Position numbers and translations under genes: made by a program
The notes under the pieces: generated by a model
Databases searched by the model: none
What the model was told of the DNA's origin: nothing
What the model saw: the letters and a program-made list of their open reading frames with translations, nothing else
Shown: in pieces, positions 1 to 7,075 of the stretch
How positions within the stretch are numbered: the stretch's first letter is position 1
Layout: each line of letters begins with the position of its first letter
Origin: an uncultured Eggerthella sp.
GTDB lineage: Bacteria; Actinomycetota; Coriobacteriia; Coriobacteriales; Eggerthellaceae
Length of the DNA: 15,980 nt
Assembly: GCA_900553605.1 (NCBI GenBank)
Contig: USDX01000021.1
Location: forward strand, 1-15,980
Direction of reading: 5' to 3'

Positions 1-141
1 AAAAAAAGTTGCAATCCGAGCCGATTTTTTGTTTCTGGGTTCCTGGGGGGAGGCCCCGAAACAGTGCTGGGGCGTTGCAGACCCGATACGGGACGGGGGG
101 TGCGCTCGATACGGCGTTGGGGTGTTGCCTGAGCGCCACGT

Positions 142-185
142 CAGGTGCTGCCCAGGTGCTGCCGGGGTGCTACTCGGGTGCGGCA
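142..185. repeat. 11-bp degenerate tandem repeat, about four units
   Basis: Units at 142-152 and 153-163 are identical (CAGGTGCTGCC); 164-174 (GGGGTGCTACT) and 175-185 (CGGGTGCGGCA) are diverged versions of the same period. Looser echoes of GGGTGG and GGTGTGG continue to about 240. It lies outside any supported gene. It looks like a small minisatellite; no function can be assigned. Confidence 0.5.
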
Positions 186-286
186 TTGTGATGTGGCTCA
201 GGTGTGGCGTTGCGAAACTCGGGTGGCGCTGCGGGTTTGGGCGCCTGCCCGCATATCGCGCTGCGTCAAAGCTTTCTCGTAAAATA

Positions 287-325
287 AGTAACGCCACGTT
301 ACTAAAGTTAGTTTTCCGCTACAAT
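287..325 (+). promoter_or_regulatory. Candidate promoter with palindromic operator ahead of the aldo/keto reductase gene
   Basis: Positions 287-303 form a perfect inverted repeat, AGTAACG-CCA-CGTTACT. A second, overlapping palindrome follows at 301-312 (ACTAA-AG-TTAGT). A good -10 hexamer, TACAAT, lies at 320-325. The palindromes cover the place where a -35 box would sit (about 297-304); no clear TTGACA is present, as might be expected for a promoter whose -35 region doubles as an operator. Transcription from here would give a leader of roughly 185 nt before the ATG at 519. The regulator is not in the window. The palindromes are directly visible; promoter and operator function are inferred. 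Confidence 0.4.
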
Positions 326-507
326 GGGCGCAGAGGATTTGTAGAAGACCAGGCGAGCGATTAAGTGGACGTCTCTATGCCCGGCGGTGCCTCGATGGCG
401 AGTTCCTGTGATCGGTATTCGTTGTCTTGGGCGGCGGGCGCCATTGGCCGGCGACAGCTTAAGTTGTCTTGTGCTTTTGTTTCGCGCAACGTTCGTCTTC
501 GGAAGGC

Positions 508-513
508 AAGGAG
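508..513 (+). promoter_or_regulatory. Ribosome binding site that sets the aldo/keto reductase start
   Basis: AAGGAG lies 5 nt ahead of the ATG at 519. It favours this start over the in-frame ATG at 387, which would add 44 residues unlike the conserved family N-terminus. Confidence 0.8.
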
Positions 514-518
514 CCCCT

Positions 519-1640
519 ATGAGCAATCTTTTGGATACCCCTAAGCTCGGTTTTGGCTGCATGCGTTTGCCCCTTACTGACCTCAAGGATCAGAAGAGCA
601 TCGACATCGAGCACTTGAAGAAGATGGTCGACACGTTCATAGAGGCTGGCGGCACGTATTTCGATACCGCCTATGTCTACCACGAAGGCGAGTCGGAGGT
701 TGCCATGCGTAAGGCGCTGGTGGAGCGCTATCCGCGCGATTCGTTCACCATTGCCACCAAGTGCCTGGCTTGGGCTCAGCCAACCGCCGAAGACGCTAAA
801 GCGTGTTTGGATACTTCGCTGGAGCGTCTGGGCACCGACTACATCGACTTCTACCTGCTGCACAACATGGGCGGTGCGCGCACGGCGAAATTCGATGAGT
901 ACGGAATGTGGGAATGGGCCGCGCAGAAGAAAGCCGAAGGCGTTATCAAGCACTTGGGCTTCTCGATGCACGACAATGCTGAAACGCTGGATACACTGCT
1001 TACCGATCATCCCGATATGGATTTTGTCCAGCTGCAGGTGAATTACCTCGACTGGGAAGACCCCGTGGTGGAATCGCGCAAATGCATGGAAGTTGCGCAA
1101 AAGCACGGTGTGCCTGTGGTGATTATGGAACCCGCTCGCGGTGGCCGCTTGGCGGACTTGCCGGAACGTGGTGCGAGTGTTCTGAAAGCTGCCGACCCCG
1201 ACAAGAGCGTGGTTTCGTGGGCCTATCGATTCTGCTACAACCTGCCCAACGTTATCAGCGTGCTCTCGGGTGTATCGACGTTAGAGCAGATTCAGGAAAA
1301 CGTGCGCGAATGGAAAGAAAACGAGCCTTTTAACACTTCCGAAGAAAAAGCGCTGGGCGATGCGGTTGACGCTCTGAAGAGTGTGGGGCTGATCCCTTGC
1401 ACCAACTGTCGCTATTGCGTGAAAGATTGCCCTGCTGGCGTGAAGATTCCCGAAGCCTTGGGTTTGCTGAACTTGGAGAAGATGACCGAGAATCGCGAAT
1501 TTGCGAAGAGCCAGTACGCTTGGCAAACCCGCGACGGCCGCGCCTCCGCTTGCATTCAATGCGGCGCCTGTGAAGATATGTGCCCGCAAGGCATCAACAT
1601 TATCGAGCTGCTTGAGGATGCCGCCGATTTCTACGAGTAG
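519..1640 (+). CDS. Aldo/keto reductase with C-terminal 2x[4Fe-4S] domain
   Basis: A 373-residue cytoplasmic oxidoreductase. Residues 1-285 are an aldo/keto reductase TIM barrel: the N-terminal GFGCMRLP strand and a probable catalytic tetrad Asp49, Tyr54, Lys81 and His115 (in FDTAYVY, ATKCL and LLHNMG). Residues 294-355 carry two cluster-binding motifs of the CxxCxxCxxxCP type, with cysteines 294/297/300/304 and 345/348/351/355. This fused architecture is common in anaerobes, where the clusters are thought to bring electrons from a ferredoxin-like donor; the substrate is unknown. The start at 519 is chosen for the AAGGAG site and because the family begins right before the first barrel strand. 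It is probably transcribed alone: the promoter candidate is at 287-325 and a strong terminator at 1681-1727. A link to the phosphonate genes downstream is not shown. Confidence 0.9.
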   Translation: MSNLLDTPKLGFGCMRLPLTDLKDQKSIDIEHLKKMVDTFIEAGGTYFDTAYVYHEGESEVAMRKALVERYPRDSFTIATKCLAWAQPTAEDAKACLDTSLERLGTDYIDFYLLHNMGGARTAKFDEYGMWEWAAQKKAEGVIKHLGFSMHDNAETLDTLLTDHPDMDFVQLQVNYLDWEDPVVESRKCMEVAQKHGVPVVIMEPARGGRLADLPERGASVLKAADPDKSVVSWAYRFCYNLPNVISVLSGVSTLEQIQENVREWKENEPFNTSEEKALGDAVDALKSVGLIPCTNCRYCVKDCPAGVKIPEALGLLNLEKMTENREFAKSQYAWQTRDGRASACIQCGACEDMCPQGINIIELLEDAADFYE

Positions 1641-1641
1641 C

Positions 1642-1774
1642 GTGGGAAATTAGGGGCTGGTACCAGTTTCCCGCCCAACGAGCAGGGCCCCGCTTGCGAA
1701 TTGCATCGCAAGCGGGGCCCTGCTTTTGTGCACTATGGTTAAGTGGGAATCTGGTACCTGTCCCTATATTCCCA
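1642..1774. repeat. Palindromic repeat element, copy A (MITE/REP-like)
   Basis: An approximately 133-bp element with terminal inverted repeats and a central hairpin. The left arm (1642-1672, starting GTGGGAAATTAGGGG) and the right arm (1743-1774, ending CCTATATTCCCA) are imperfect reverse complements built around GGTACC. The centre is a 19-bp perfect stem at 1681-1724. Its reverse complement matches copy B (12877-13007) over most of its length. It starts one base after the stop codon of the reductase gene. It encodes nothing. It could be a non-autonomous element mobilised in trans (for example by a REP-associated Y1 transposase), but no transposase is in the window. Confidence 0.8.
1681..1727 (+). 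terminator. Intrinsic terminator after the aldo/keto reductase gene
   Basis: A perfect 19-bp GC-rich stem (1681-1699 paired with 1706-1724) with a 6-nt loop (ATTGCA) is followed by T residues at 1724-1727. It forms the core of repeat copy A, so the element supplies the terminator. The T run is on the + strand side, which fits termination of the reductase gene and insulation of the phosphonate operon. Confidence 0.8.
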
Positions 1775-1996
1775 GTATCTAAAACGTTAAAAACGCGTTC
1801 GAGCGTAACTTTCGAATTAACAACGGTTCAGGCGGATTTCTCATTTGGGGCACAGGCGTTAAAACGATCTGAGAACTCGATTTTCAGCCTCTGTTTTCCT
1901 CTTCAACGGCGTAATACTAGCGCCGTGCCCGTCGTCTACGCGTACTCATAGACGACGGGCAGGTTCGAAAGAAGAAGAGGAAAGAGGAAGAACCGA
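1775..1996 (+). promoter_or_regulatory. Promoter/leader region of the phosphonate operon
   Basis: This 222-bp stretch between repeat copy A and phnD must hold the operon promoter if the repeat's terminator works. The sequence is AT-richer than its surroundings to about 1900. It contains a recurring CGTTAAAA-ACG motif (1785-1795 and 1857-1866), a TTAACA box (1817-1822) and GGTTCAGG (1825-1832). I cannot fit a convincing -35/-10 pair or a classical Pho box of the E. coli or Streptomyces type. Two tandem hairpins (1906-1961) lie just ahead of the ribosome binding site. The purine-rich site AGAGGAAG (1983-1990) precedes the phnD ATG at 1997. Confidence 0.5.
1906..1961 (+). promoter_or_regulatory. 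Two adjacent hairpins in the phnD leader
   Basis: The first is a 6-bp stem (1906-1911 ACGGCG with 1921-1926 CGCCGT) around a 9-nt loop TAATACTAG, which also resembles a -10 box. The second is a perfect 12-bp stem (1927-1938 GCCCGTCGTCTA with 1949-1960 TAGACGACGGGC) around a 10-nt loop CGCGTACTCA; it can gain a 13th pair (T1926-A1961) if the first stem gives up that base, so the two compete by one base. No T run follows, so it is not a simple terminator. It could be an operator read as DNA, an mRNA-stabilising or attenuating leader, or a protein-binding RNA. Confidence 0.55.
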
Positions 1997-3046
1997 ATGG
2001 AACAAAAGGCTTGGAACACAAAGCGCGTTGGAATGATGCTTTTGGCTTTGATGATGGCCGCAAGCGCTTTGCTGTTCGCTACGGGTTGCTCGTCGCAGAA
2101 CAATCAAAAGGAATCGAACGACCCCATTACGATGGTTTGGCTGCCTGATAATTCATCCGCCGACCTCACTCAGTCTCGCGAGGCTATTGGCGATGTGATC
2201 AAGAAGGCAACCGGCCGCGACGTTGAGCTGATGACCACCACCGATTACAACGTGGCAATCGAGGCGATTTCTTCCGGTTCTGCTCAGATGGCGCTGCTCG
2301 GTGCTGAGGGTTACGTTCAGGCGAATTCGAAGAACGGCGCCGTGCAGGCGGCCTTTACCAACAGCGATGAAAACGGAACGCTTGATGGCGCATGCTACTA
2401 CAGCCGCATTTGCGTCCCTGTTGACCAGGCCGACAATTACAAGGATGGCGACGGCTATTCCCTGGACAACCTGAAAGGTAAGAAGTTCTCGTTCGTATCC
2501 GCAACGTCAACTTCGGGCTTCAAGGTTCCTTCCAATGCCATCATGAAGAAGTGCGGTGTTGAGTCTTCCGACGATCTTCTACAGGACGGCACGTTCTTCA
2601 GCAAGGTTATGTTCGGCGATTCCCATCAGGGCTCTGCGGTGAACCTGCTTTCCGGTCAGGTTGACGCTGCTGCATTCGATGACGTTGACGTAGACATGTA
2701 CTTCGATCTGGTATCTGGCACCGCCAACACTCCCGGCGCCGTATACAAGGTGAAGGACGATGCCGCCGCCCCGTTTGATTCGGTTCACGGCAAGGAGTTC
2801 ACCATCATCGGCGTAACTCCTGTACTGAACGCACCGTTCTGCTACAACACCGACAAGCTTTCTGCGGATGAGCAGCAGAAGATCACTGAAGCATTCTGCT
2901 CCGAGGAAACTGCATCCAACAAGGAGATCTTCGCCGATCCTGACGATGAGAACGCCAAGGCGATCTTCGACAAGGATTCCGACAAGACTTGCTTCGTTGC
3001 CTGCGACGATGCATGGTACAACCCCATCCGCGAGCTTGGTGCATAA
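1997..3046 (+). CDS. phnD: Phosphonate ABC transporter, substrate-binding lipoprotein PhnD
   Basis: A 349-residue periplasmic-type binding protein anchored to the membrane as a lipoprotein. The N-terminus has a Lys/Arg start, a hydrophobic stretch (residues 11-29) and an ATGC lipobox with Cys31; Ala rather than Leu at -3 is slightly unusual. The mature domain shows PhnD/PtxB-family features: a SATSTSG segment with STSG at 171-174 and Pro178, and a GDSH...SGQVDAAAFDD stretch (207-229) typical of the second lobe. It captures phosphonates and delivers them to PhnE1/PhnE2. It is the first gene of the locus and ends 3 bp before phnC. The family also includes phosphite and phosphate-ester binders, but the C-P lyase genes downstream make phosphonate the likely ligand. 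Confidence 0.92.
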   Translation: MEQKAWNTKRVGMMLLALMMAASALLFATGCSSQNNQKESNDPITMVWLPDNSSADLTQSREAIGDVIKKATGRDVELMTTTDYNVAIEAISSGSAQMALLGAEGYVQANSKNGAVQAAFTNSDENGTLDGACYYSRICVPVDQADNYKDGDGYSLDNLKGKKFSFVSATSTSGFKVPSNAIMKKCGVESSDDLLQDGTFFSKVMFGDSHQGSAVNLLSGQVDAAAFDDVDVDMYFDLVSGTANTPGAVYKVKDDAAAPFDSVHGKEFTIIGVTPVLNAPFCYNTDKLSADEQQKITEAFCSEETASNKEIFADPDDENAKAIFDKDSDKTCFVACDDAWYNPIRELGA

Positions 3047-3049
3047 AGC

Positions 3050-4219
3050 ATGGAGCAACGTCAGGAACTGCTGACCGTTGAGCACCTGACGAAAAGCTAC
3101 GACGGCAAGGGGAAAGCGTTGCACGACGTGTCGCTTTCCCTTCGTCGTGGCGAGTTCGTCACGGTTATCGGGCCTTCGGGGGCAGGAAAATCCACCTTCT
3201 TGCGCTGCATTAATCGCCTAATTGACGCTTCGGAGGGAAGCATCGTGTTTGATGGGCGTGAGATCACCAGCATGAACAAGCGTCAAATGCGCGAAGCACG
3301 CCGCGACATCGGGATGATCTTTCAGCACTACAACCTGGTTCATCGAGCGACTGCAATCGAAAACGTTTTGCAAGGGCGCCTGGGGTACCTGTCGAACTTC
3401 CGTGGCATTTTCGGCTTGTACAGCGAAGAAGACAAGCGCAGCGCGTTTGAGCTGTTAGACAAAATGGGCCTTGCTGAATTCGCATATCAGCGCGCCGATC
3501 AGCTTTCTGGCGGTCAGCAGCAGCGAGTGGGCATTGCGCGTGCGTTGGTGCAGGACCCGCTCTTGATGCTGTGCGATGAGCCCATTGCCAGCCTCGACCC
3601 GAAATCTTCCCGCGTGACGATGGAGATGCTTCGTTGGGTTTCCGACGAATTGGGCGTTGCTTGTTTGGTGAACCTGCATCAGGTCGACTACGCCATCGAA
3701 TATTCCGATCGGATTGTTGCGCTGAAGAAGGGCGTCAAGGTGTTCGACGGCACGCCTGATGAGCTGGACGCAAAAACCATTTCCGACATCTACGGCACTC
3801 CGTATGTGCATGAGGGTGCGTATGGCGTGGAAGAGGAGAATGCAGGCGCGCAAGGTGCTGGCATGGCAGGCGCAGTCGTGAGAGGCATTGGCGCGGAAGG
3901 GGAGAGCGTTGGTGTAGCGGGTGCCGCTGCAGCCGCGGGAGGCTCGGGCGTGGCGGGTGCTGGCATGGTTGGCGTCGGCGTGGCAGGGCAAGGCGTCAGT
4001 ACGGAAGGCGCCGCCGAGTTCGACCGGGCTGTCGTGGCTGCGGTGATCGAAGAGGCGAAGGCCGTCACGCGGGCGAATGCCGGGGTGCCCGAAGGGGTGA
4101 AAGCTGTCGCTCGTGCCAATGCCGCGGTAGTTGAAGAGAGGAACGCTGTTACGCGAGCAAGCGCTGGCAAGTCGCAGCTGCGGACTGGCGATGCTCCTCA
4201 TGTTGAGGTGGGCGCATGA
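3050..4219 (+). CDS. phnC: Phosphonate ABC transporter ATPase PhnC with long C-terminal extension
   Basis: A 389-residue ABC ATPase powering phosphonate import. Residues 1-258 are a standard PhnC: Walker A GPSGAGKS (41-48), Q-loop FQ (91-92), signature LSGGQQQR (152-159), Walker B LMLCDEP (172-178) and switch His210. The usual family length is about 250-260 residues, so roughly 128 residues are extra. From 262 the chain becomes Ala/Gly/Val-rich and low-complexity (to about 320), then contains three 14-residue repeats (335-376). The extension is in one open frame and ends in an ATGA overlap with phnE1, so it is probably translated. It starts 3 bp after phnD with no strong ribosome site, which suggests translational coupling. 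The role of the extension is unknown. Confidence 0.93.
   Translation: MEQRQELLTVEHLTKSYDGKGKALHDVSLSLRRGEFVTVIGPSGAGKSTFLRCINRLIDASEGSIVFDGREITSMNKRQMREARRDIGMIFQHYNLVHRATAIENVLQGRLGYLSNFRGIFGLYSEEDKRSAFELLDKMGLAEFAYQRADQLSGGQQQRVGIARALVQDPLLMLCDEPIASLDPKSSRVTMEMLRWVSDELGVACLVNLHQVDYAIEYSDRIVALKKGVKVFDGTPDELDAKTISDIYGTPYVHEGAYGVEEENAGAQGAGMAGAVVRGIGAEGESVGVAGAAAAAGGSGVAGAGMVGVGVAGQGVSTEGAAEFDRAVVAAVIEEAKAVTRANAGVPEGVKAVARANAAVVEERNAVTRASAGKSQLRTGDAPHVEVGA
4052..4177 (+). repeat. Three 42-bp tandem repeats inside phnC (14-residue units)
   Basis: Codons 335-348, 349-362 and 363-376 of phnC encode the related units EAKAVTRANAGVPE, GVKAVARANAAVVE and ERNAVTRASAGKSQ, with core AV(T/A)RA(N/S)A. 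The unit is in frame, so copy-number change would keep the reading frame open. Third-position differences between units show that the duplication is not recent. Confidence 0.75.
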
Positions 4220-5094
4220 CCGTCAAGTTTGCGAAGGCAGCAGCCTCCGGCGAAGGACGTTCGATAGCTTTTGCCGGTAATGAAGTCAGGGCAGCAGCTG
4301 AGGTCCATACCGCTCGTTGGTTCTTTCGGAAGCGAATGCTGTGCATCGTGGGGTTGGTAGTGGGCTTTCTTGCCATCAACCTGCTTTCCGGTGGGTATGT
4401 CGATTTCGACTTCATGGAGGCGGTGGCCGATATTCCCGGTGGTCTTGCCTGGATGGCGGTGAACTTCTTGCCGAGCGCCGCATCGCTCGAAAAGCTGCCG
4501 CAGATTATGCCTGCGCTTCTTTCCACGGTGCTCGACTCGATTGCTGCCAGCACTACGGCGGCGCTGTTGGCGTATGTGGTTGCGGTGCTTGGATCGCGTT
4601 CGGTGGGACTCGGTGGCGTGGCGCAGGTTTTGGCGCGCGGCATTGCGTCGCTGTTCCGCAACATTCCCGTTGTTGCCTGGGCGTTTATCCTTTTGTTCTC
4701 GTTCCATCAAAGCGAGTTCACCGGTTTCTTGGCGCTGTTCCTGGGCAGCTTCGGCTACCTAACCCGCTGCTTTTTGGAAAGCATCGACGAGGTGAGCTCG
4801 GGCACTATCGAGGCGCTTCGGGCCACGGGTGCAAGCTATCTGCAAATTGTGGCGCAGGGGGTAATTCCCCTCTCTATCACTTCGGTGGTGAGCTGGATGC
4901 TGTACATGGTGGAAACCAACATTCGCGACGCCACTTTGGTGGGCATTCTTACCGGCACGGGCATCGGATTCGTGTTCAACCTGTTCTACAAAAGTTTTCG
5001 TTATGACGTGGCGGGGCTGGTGATTCTGCTGATTGTCGCAGTGGTCATCTGCTGCGAAAGCGTTTCCAACTACGTAAGGAGGCGCATCCTATGA
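4216..5094 (+). CDS. phnE: Phosphonate ABC transporter permease PhnE, first copy
   Basis: A 292-residue inner-membrane permease. Hydrophobic segments lie near residues 41-58, 98-125, 143-163, 168-186, 220-234 and 264-282. The cytoplasmic EAA loop that docks on the ATPase is clear at about 199-220 (EALRATGASYLQIVAQGVIP). The 40-residue N-terminus before the first membrane segment is hydrophilic and longer than usual. It overlaps phnC by ATGA (4216-4219) and phnE2 by ATGA (5091-5094). With the second permease it should form a heterodimer around PhnC; two phnE genes are common outside enterobacteria. Confidence 0.92.
   Translation: MTVKFAKAAASGEGRSIAFAGNEVRAAAEVHTARWFFRKRMLCIVGLVVGFLAINLLSGGYVDFDFMEAVADIPGGLAWMAVNFLPSAASLEKLPQIMPALLSTVLDSIAASTTAALLAYVVAVLGSRSVGLGGVAQVLARGIASLFRNIPVVAWAFILLFSFHQSEFTGFLALFLGSFGYLTRCFLESIDEVSSGTIEALRATGASYLQIVAQGVIPLSITSVVSWMLYMVETNIRDATLVGILTGTGIGFVFNLFYKSFRYDVAGLVILLIVAVVICCESVSNYVRRRIL
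5076..5082 (+). promoter_or_regulatory. Strong ribosome binding site that sets the phnE2 start
   Basis: AAGGAGG lies 8 nt ahead of the ATG at 5091. The next in-frame ATG, at 5214, has no such site, so the 41-residue N-terminal extension of PhnE2 is probably made. Confidence 0.85.
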
Positions 5095-5999
5095 AGCAGC
5101 TTGCGGAAGAAGGCGCAGCTTGCTGGCCCGTAGCTCATCGGAGCACAGCTTGCGAAGGCGTGGCTTGCACCGGGGCGCGCATTTCGCGAACTGGCAAGAT
5201 CAAAACGCGCTGCATGAACAAGCCGAATGCGGTGCTTGGGGCAACGCTGGGCGTGCTGGCTGCGGTAACCATGCTCACCTTCGTGTTGATGGATTACGGT
5301 GACACGCCACTTTTGGAAGCGGCGGCAAATGCCCTGGGTGACTTTGCCACCATGCTTACACAGCCAGGGCTTGGCGGCCATTTCACCCTTGCCGATTTGG
5401 TCGACGGCCTGTTTGTTTCGTTGGCGCTGGCAACGCTCACCACGGTGTTGGGCGCGGTTGTCGCTTTTGTCTTGGGACTTTGCGCTGCCATGAATTTGTC
5501 GAACCGCGCAGCATCGAATGCCATCAAAGCGGTTATGTCGTTGTTCCGTGCCGTTCCGACTATCTTGTGGGTGCTTATCTTCACGGTTGCTATCGGCTTG
5601 GGTCCCGAAGCGGCGGTGGCGGGCCTCTTGTTCCATGGCATTGCGTACCTGACCAAGGCTTACTCAGAAAGTTTCGAAGAGGTTGACCCTGGCGTGGTGG
5701 AAGCGCTACGTGCCTCAGGTGCTTCATGGTGGCAGGTGGTATTTTCCGCTGTTGTGCCCGAAAAGCTGTCCGAGATCCTTTCCTGGACATTCATTCGCTT
5801 CGAAATCAACTTTGTCAACGCTGTTGCCGTGGGGGCCGTTGCGGGCGCGGGCGGCATTGGCTATCAGCTGTTTTTGGCGGGCAGCTTCTATTACGACATC
5901 CACGAAGTGGGTCTGATCGTGTACTTCTGCTTCGCGGTTGCGGTGGTGCTGGAGCTTCTTTCGACTCAATTACGTAAGCGCTTCATCGTGCAGAACTAG
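5091..5999 (+). CDS. phnE: Phosphonate ABC transporter permease PhnE, second copy
   Basis: A 302-residue permease. The conserved part starts near residue 43, with hydrophobic segments at about 46-66, 103-133, 144-168, 172-187, 240-262 and 272-290, and an EAA loop at 204-223 (EALRASGASWWQVVFSAVVP). Residues 1-41 form a hydrophilic extension with four cysteines (11, 21, 26, 41). Its DNA repeats the word AGCTTGCG(G/A)A around 5097-5157, which suggests local duplication. The AAGGAGG site supports the start at 5091 despite this unusual N-terminus; the alternative is the ATG at 5214. It partners PhnE1 and PhnC. It ends 9 bp before phnG. Confidence 0.92.
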   Translation: MKQLAEEGAACWPVAHRSTACEGVACTGARISRTGKIKTRCMNKPNAVLGATLGVLAAVTMLTFVLMDYGDTPLLEAAANALGDFATMLTQPGLGGHFTLADLVDGLFVSLALATLTTVLGAVVAFVLGLCAAMNLSNRAASNAIKAVMSLFRAVPTILWVLIFTVAIGLGPEAAVAGLLFHGIAYLTKAYSESFEEVDPGVVEALRASGASWWQVVFSAVVPEKLSEILSWTFIRFEINFVNAVAVGAVAGAGGIGYQLFLAGSFYYDIHEVGLIVYFCFAVAVVLELLSTQLRKRFIVQN

Positions 6000-6008
6000 G
6001 AGAAAAAA

Positions 6009-6437
6009 ATGAACAGAAAAGAACGTACGCGCGTTTTGGTGGAGGGAAATCGCAAGGTGCTTTCCCGTATGGCGTGCGAAGCGGAACAGCTATACGCCGT
6101 TGCGATGGTGAAAGAGCCCGCAGAGGAGCTGGTGATGCTGAAGGTGCGTGAGAGCGCTCAGTGCAGCCTATTTTATCTGGGCGAAGCGCTTATGACCTCG
6201 TGTGCGGTTCGCATCGGCGGTGCCCATGGCTACGGCATGGTGCTGGGAGACGACCGCAAGAAAGCCCGCGATTTGGCGGTAGTCGATGCGGTGTATGCCG
6301 CAGGCGGCAATGAGATCTTGCTGCTTGCCTGGGAGGGAATGCTCGAAGAAGAGCGACAGCGTTTGACTGAAGCAGAGCAAAAGCGCGCGGAGGCATTGCT
6401 CCGTACGCAGGTAGATTTTTCGACGATGGAAGTTTAA
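6009..6437 (+). CDS. phnG: C-P lyase core subunit PhnG
   Basis: A 142-residue cytoplasmic protein, close to the roughly 150 of the E. coli protein. Family landmarks are GYGMVLGDD (74-82), followed by the KARDLAVVDAVYA helix, and VDFSTM near the C-terminus (135-140). PhnG is part of the PhnGHIJ core complex and is needed with PhnH, PhnI and PhnL to form the ribose-1-phosphonate triphosphate intermediate from ATP and phosphonate. AGGAGA (5998-6003) precedes the ATG by 5 nt, the first clear ribosome site after the transporter genes. It ends 2 bp before phnH. Confidence 0.92.
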   Translation: MNRKERTRVLVEGNRKVLSRMACEAEQLYAVAMVKEPAEELVMLKVRESAQCSLFYLGEALMTSCAVRIGGAHGYGMVLGDDRKKARDLAVVDAVYAAGGNEILLLAWEGMLEEERQRLTEAEQKRAEALLRTQVDFSTMEV

Positions 6438-6439
6438 GG

Positions 6440-7075
6440 ATGATTGCGAATAACGTAGAAACCCATGTAGCGCAGCGCGCGTTTCGGCAGGTGTTGGACG
6501 CCTTTGCTCGTCCTGGCACTGTTGGGCAGGTTGATGCTTTTCCGAAAAGCGGTGAGATTGCGCCAGTACCGGGTTGTTTTGAAACAGCGATTCGTCTTTT
6601 TGTTGATCAGGCGGTGAGCTTTTGTGTGGCTGGATCCGAATCGCAGGATATTGCTTGTTGGCTGACCATGCAAACCCATGCAAAGCAGGCGCATGCGCAA
6701 GAGGCCGACTTTGTATTGACTCCTGTTGCGAGTGATGCGTTGCACGTCGAAGCGATCGCCCAGGCAAAGCCCGGCACGCTCGAAGAGCCGGAAAAGGGCG
6801 CTACGGTTGTTTTGCTGGTCGATTCCATTTCCGCAGCTCCTGCCAAGGGCTTAACGCGCTTTGAGCTTTCGGGGCCTGGCATCGAAAAGACCACCGAACT
6901 GTATGTAAGCCAAGCGGAATGGGCACGCGCTCGCGCGGAACGCTCAGACGAGTACCCCTGCGGCATTGAGATCTTGCTCGTTGACGGCGGGGGCAACGTG
7001 GCGGCGCTTCCTCGCACTACCTGCATCGAAAATACGTTCGCCTGCTTGGGTGGAAGAAAAGGGGAGGTGGTGTAA
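6440..7075 (+). CDS. phnH: C-P lyase core subunit PhnH
   Basis: A 211-residue protein, slightly longer than the E. coli one (about 194). The N-terminal FRQVLDAFARPG motif (15-26) is the family hallmark, and the GIEILLVD segment in the C-terminal half is typical. PhnH is a non-catalytic member of the PhnGHIJ complex that resembles PLP-enzyme folds but binds no PLP. The ATG at 6440 is served by GGAAG (6428-6432) inside the end of phnG. The stop overlaps the phnI start by one base (TAATG at 7073-7077). Confidence 0.92.
   Translation: MIANNVETHVAQRAFRQVLDAFARPGTVGQVDAFPKSGEIAPVPGCFETAIRLFVDQAVSFCVAGSESQDIACWLTMQTHAKQAHAQEADFVLTPVASDALHVEAIAQAKPGTLEEPEKGATVVLLVDSISAAPAKGLTRFELSGPGIEKTTELYVSQAEWARARAERSDEYPCGIEILLVDGGGNVAALPRTTCIENTFACLGGRKGEVV

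Larger units (their letters stand above)
1..518. other. Gene-free left edge and leader of the aldo/keto reductase gene
   Basis: No open frame here looks like a real gene; the frames present have low-complexity Gly/Cys/Arg-rich translations and no recognisable motif. The stretch holds a run of seven A at the contig start, a G-rich patch with an 11-bp repeat (142-185), an operator-like palindrome with a -10 box (287-325) and a long presumed 5' leader (about 332-518). Within the leader, 453-468 (GACAGCTTAAGTTGTC) is a near-perfect 16-bp palindrome with one G/T mismatch pair, of unknown role. No T-box or riboswitch core that I recognise is visible. Confidence 0.6.

Noticed and set aside
387..518. 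Longer start for the aldo/keto reductase at the ATG at 387
   Set aside because: The extra 44 residues do not resemble the family, and a good AAGGAG site is placed correctly for the ATG at 519.
332..518. Riboswitch or T-box in the long leader
   Set aside because: No T-box signature, terminator/antiterminator pair or known riboswitch core could be recognised.
1797..1832. Pho box upstream of phnD
   Set aside because: GTTC- and TTAACA-like words occur, but not with the regular 11-bp spacing that a Pho-type direct repeat would need.
1694..1951. Small open frame between the reductase gene and phnD
   Set aside because: It runs through the terminator hairpin and leader hairpins of non-coding elements and has no ribosome site.
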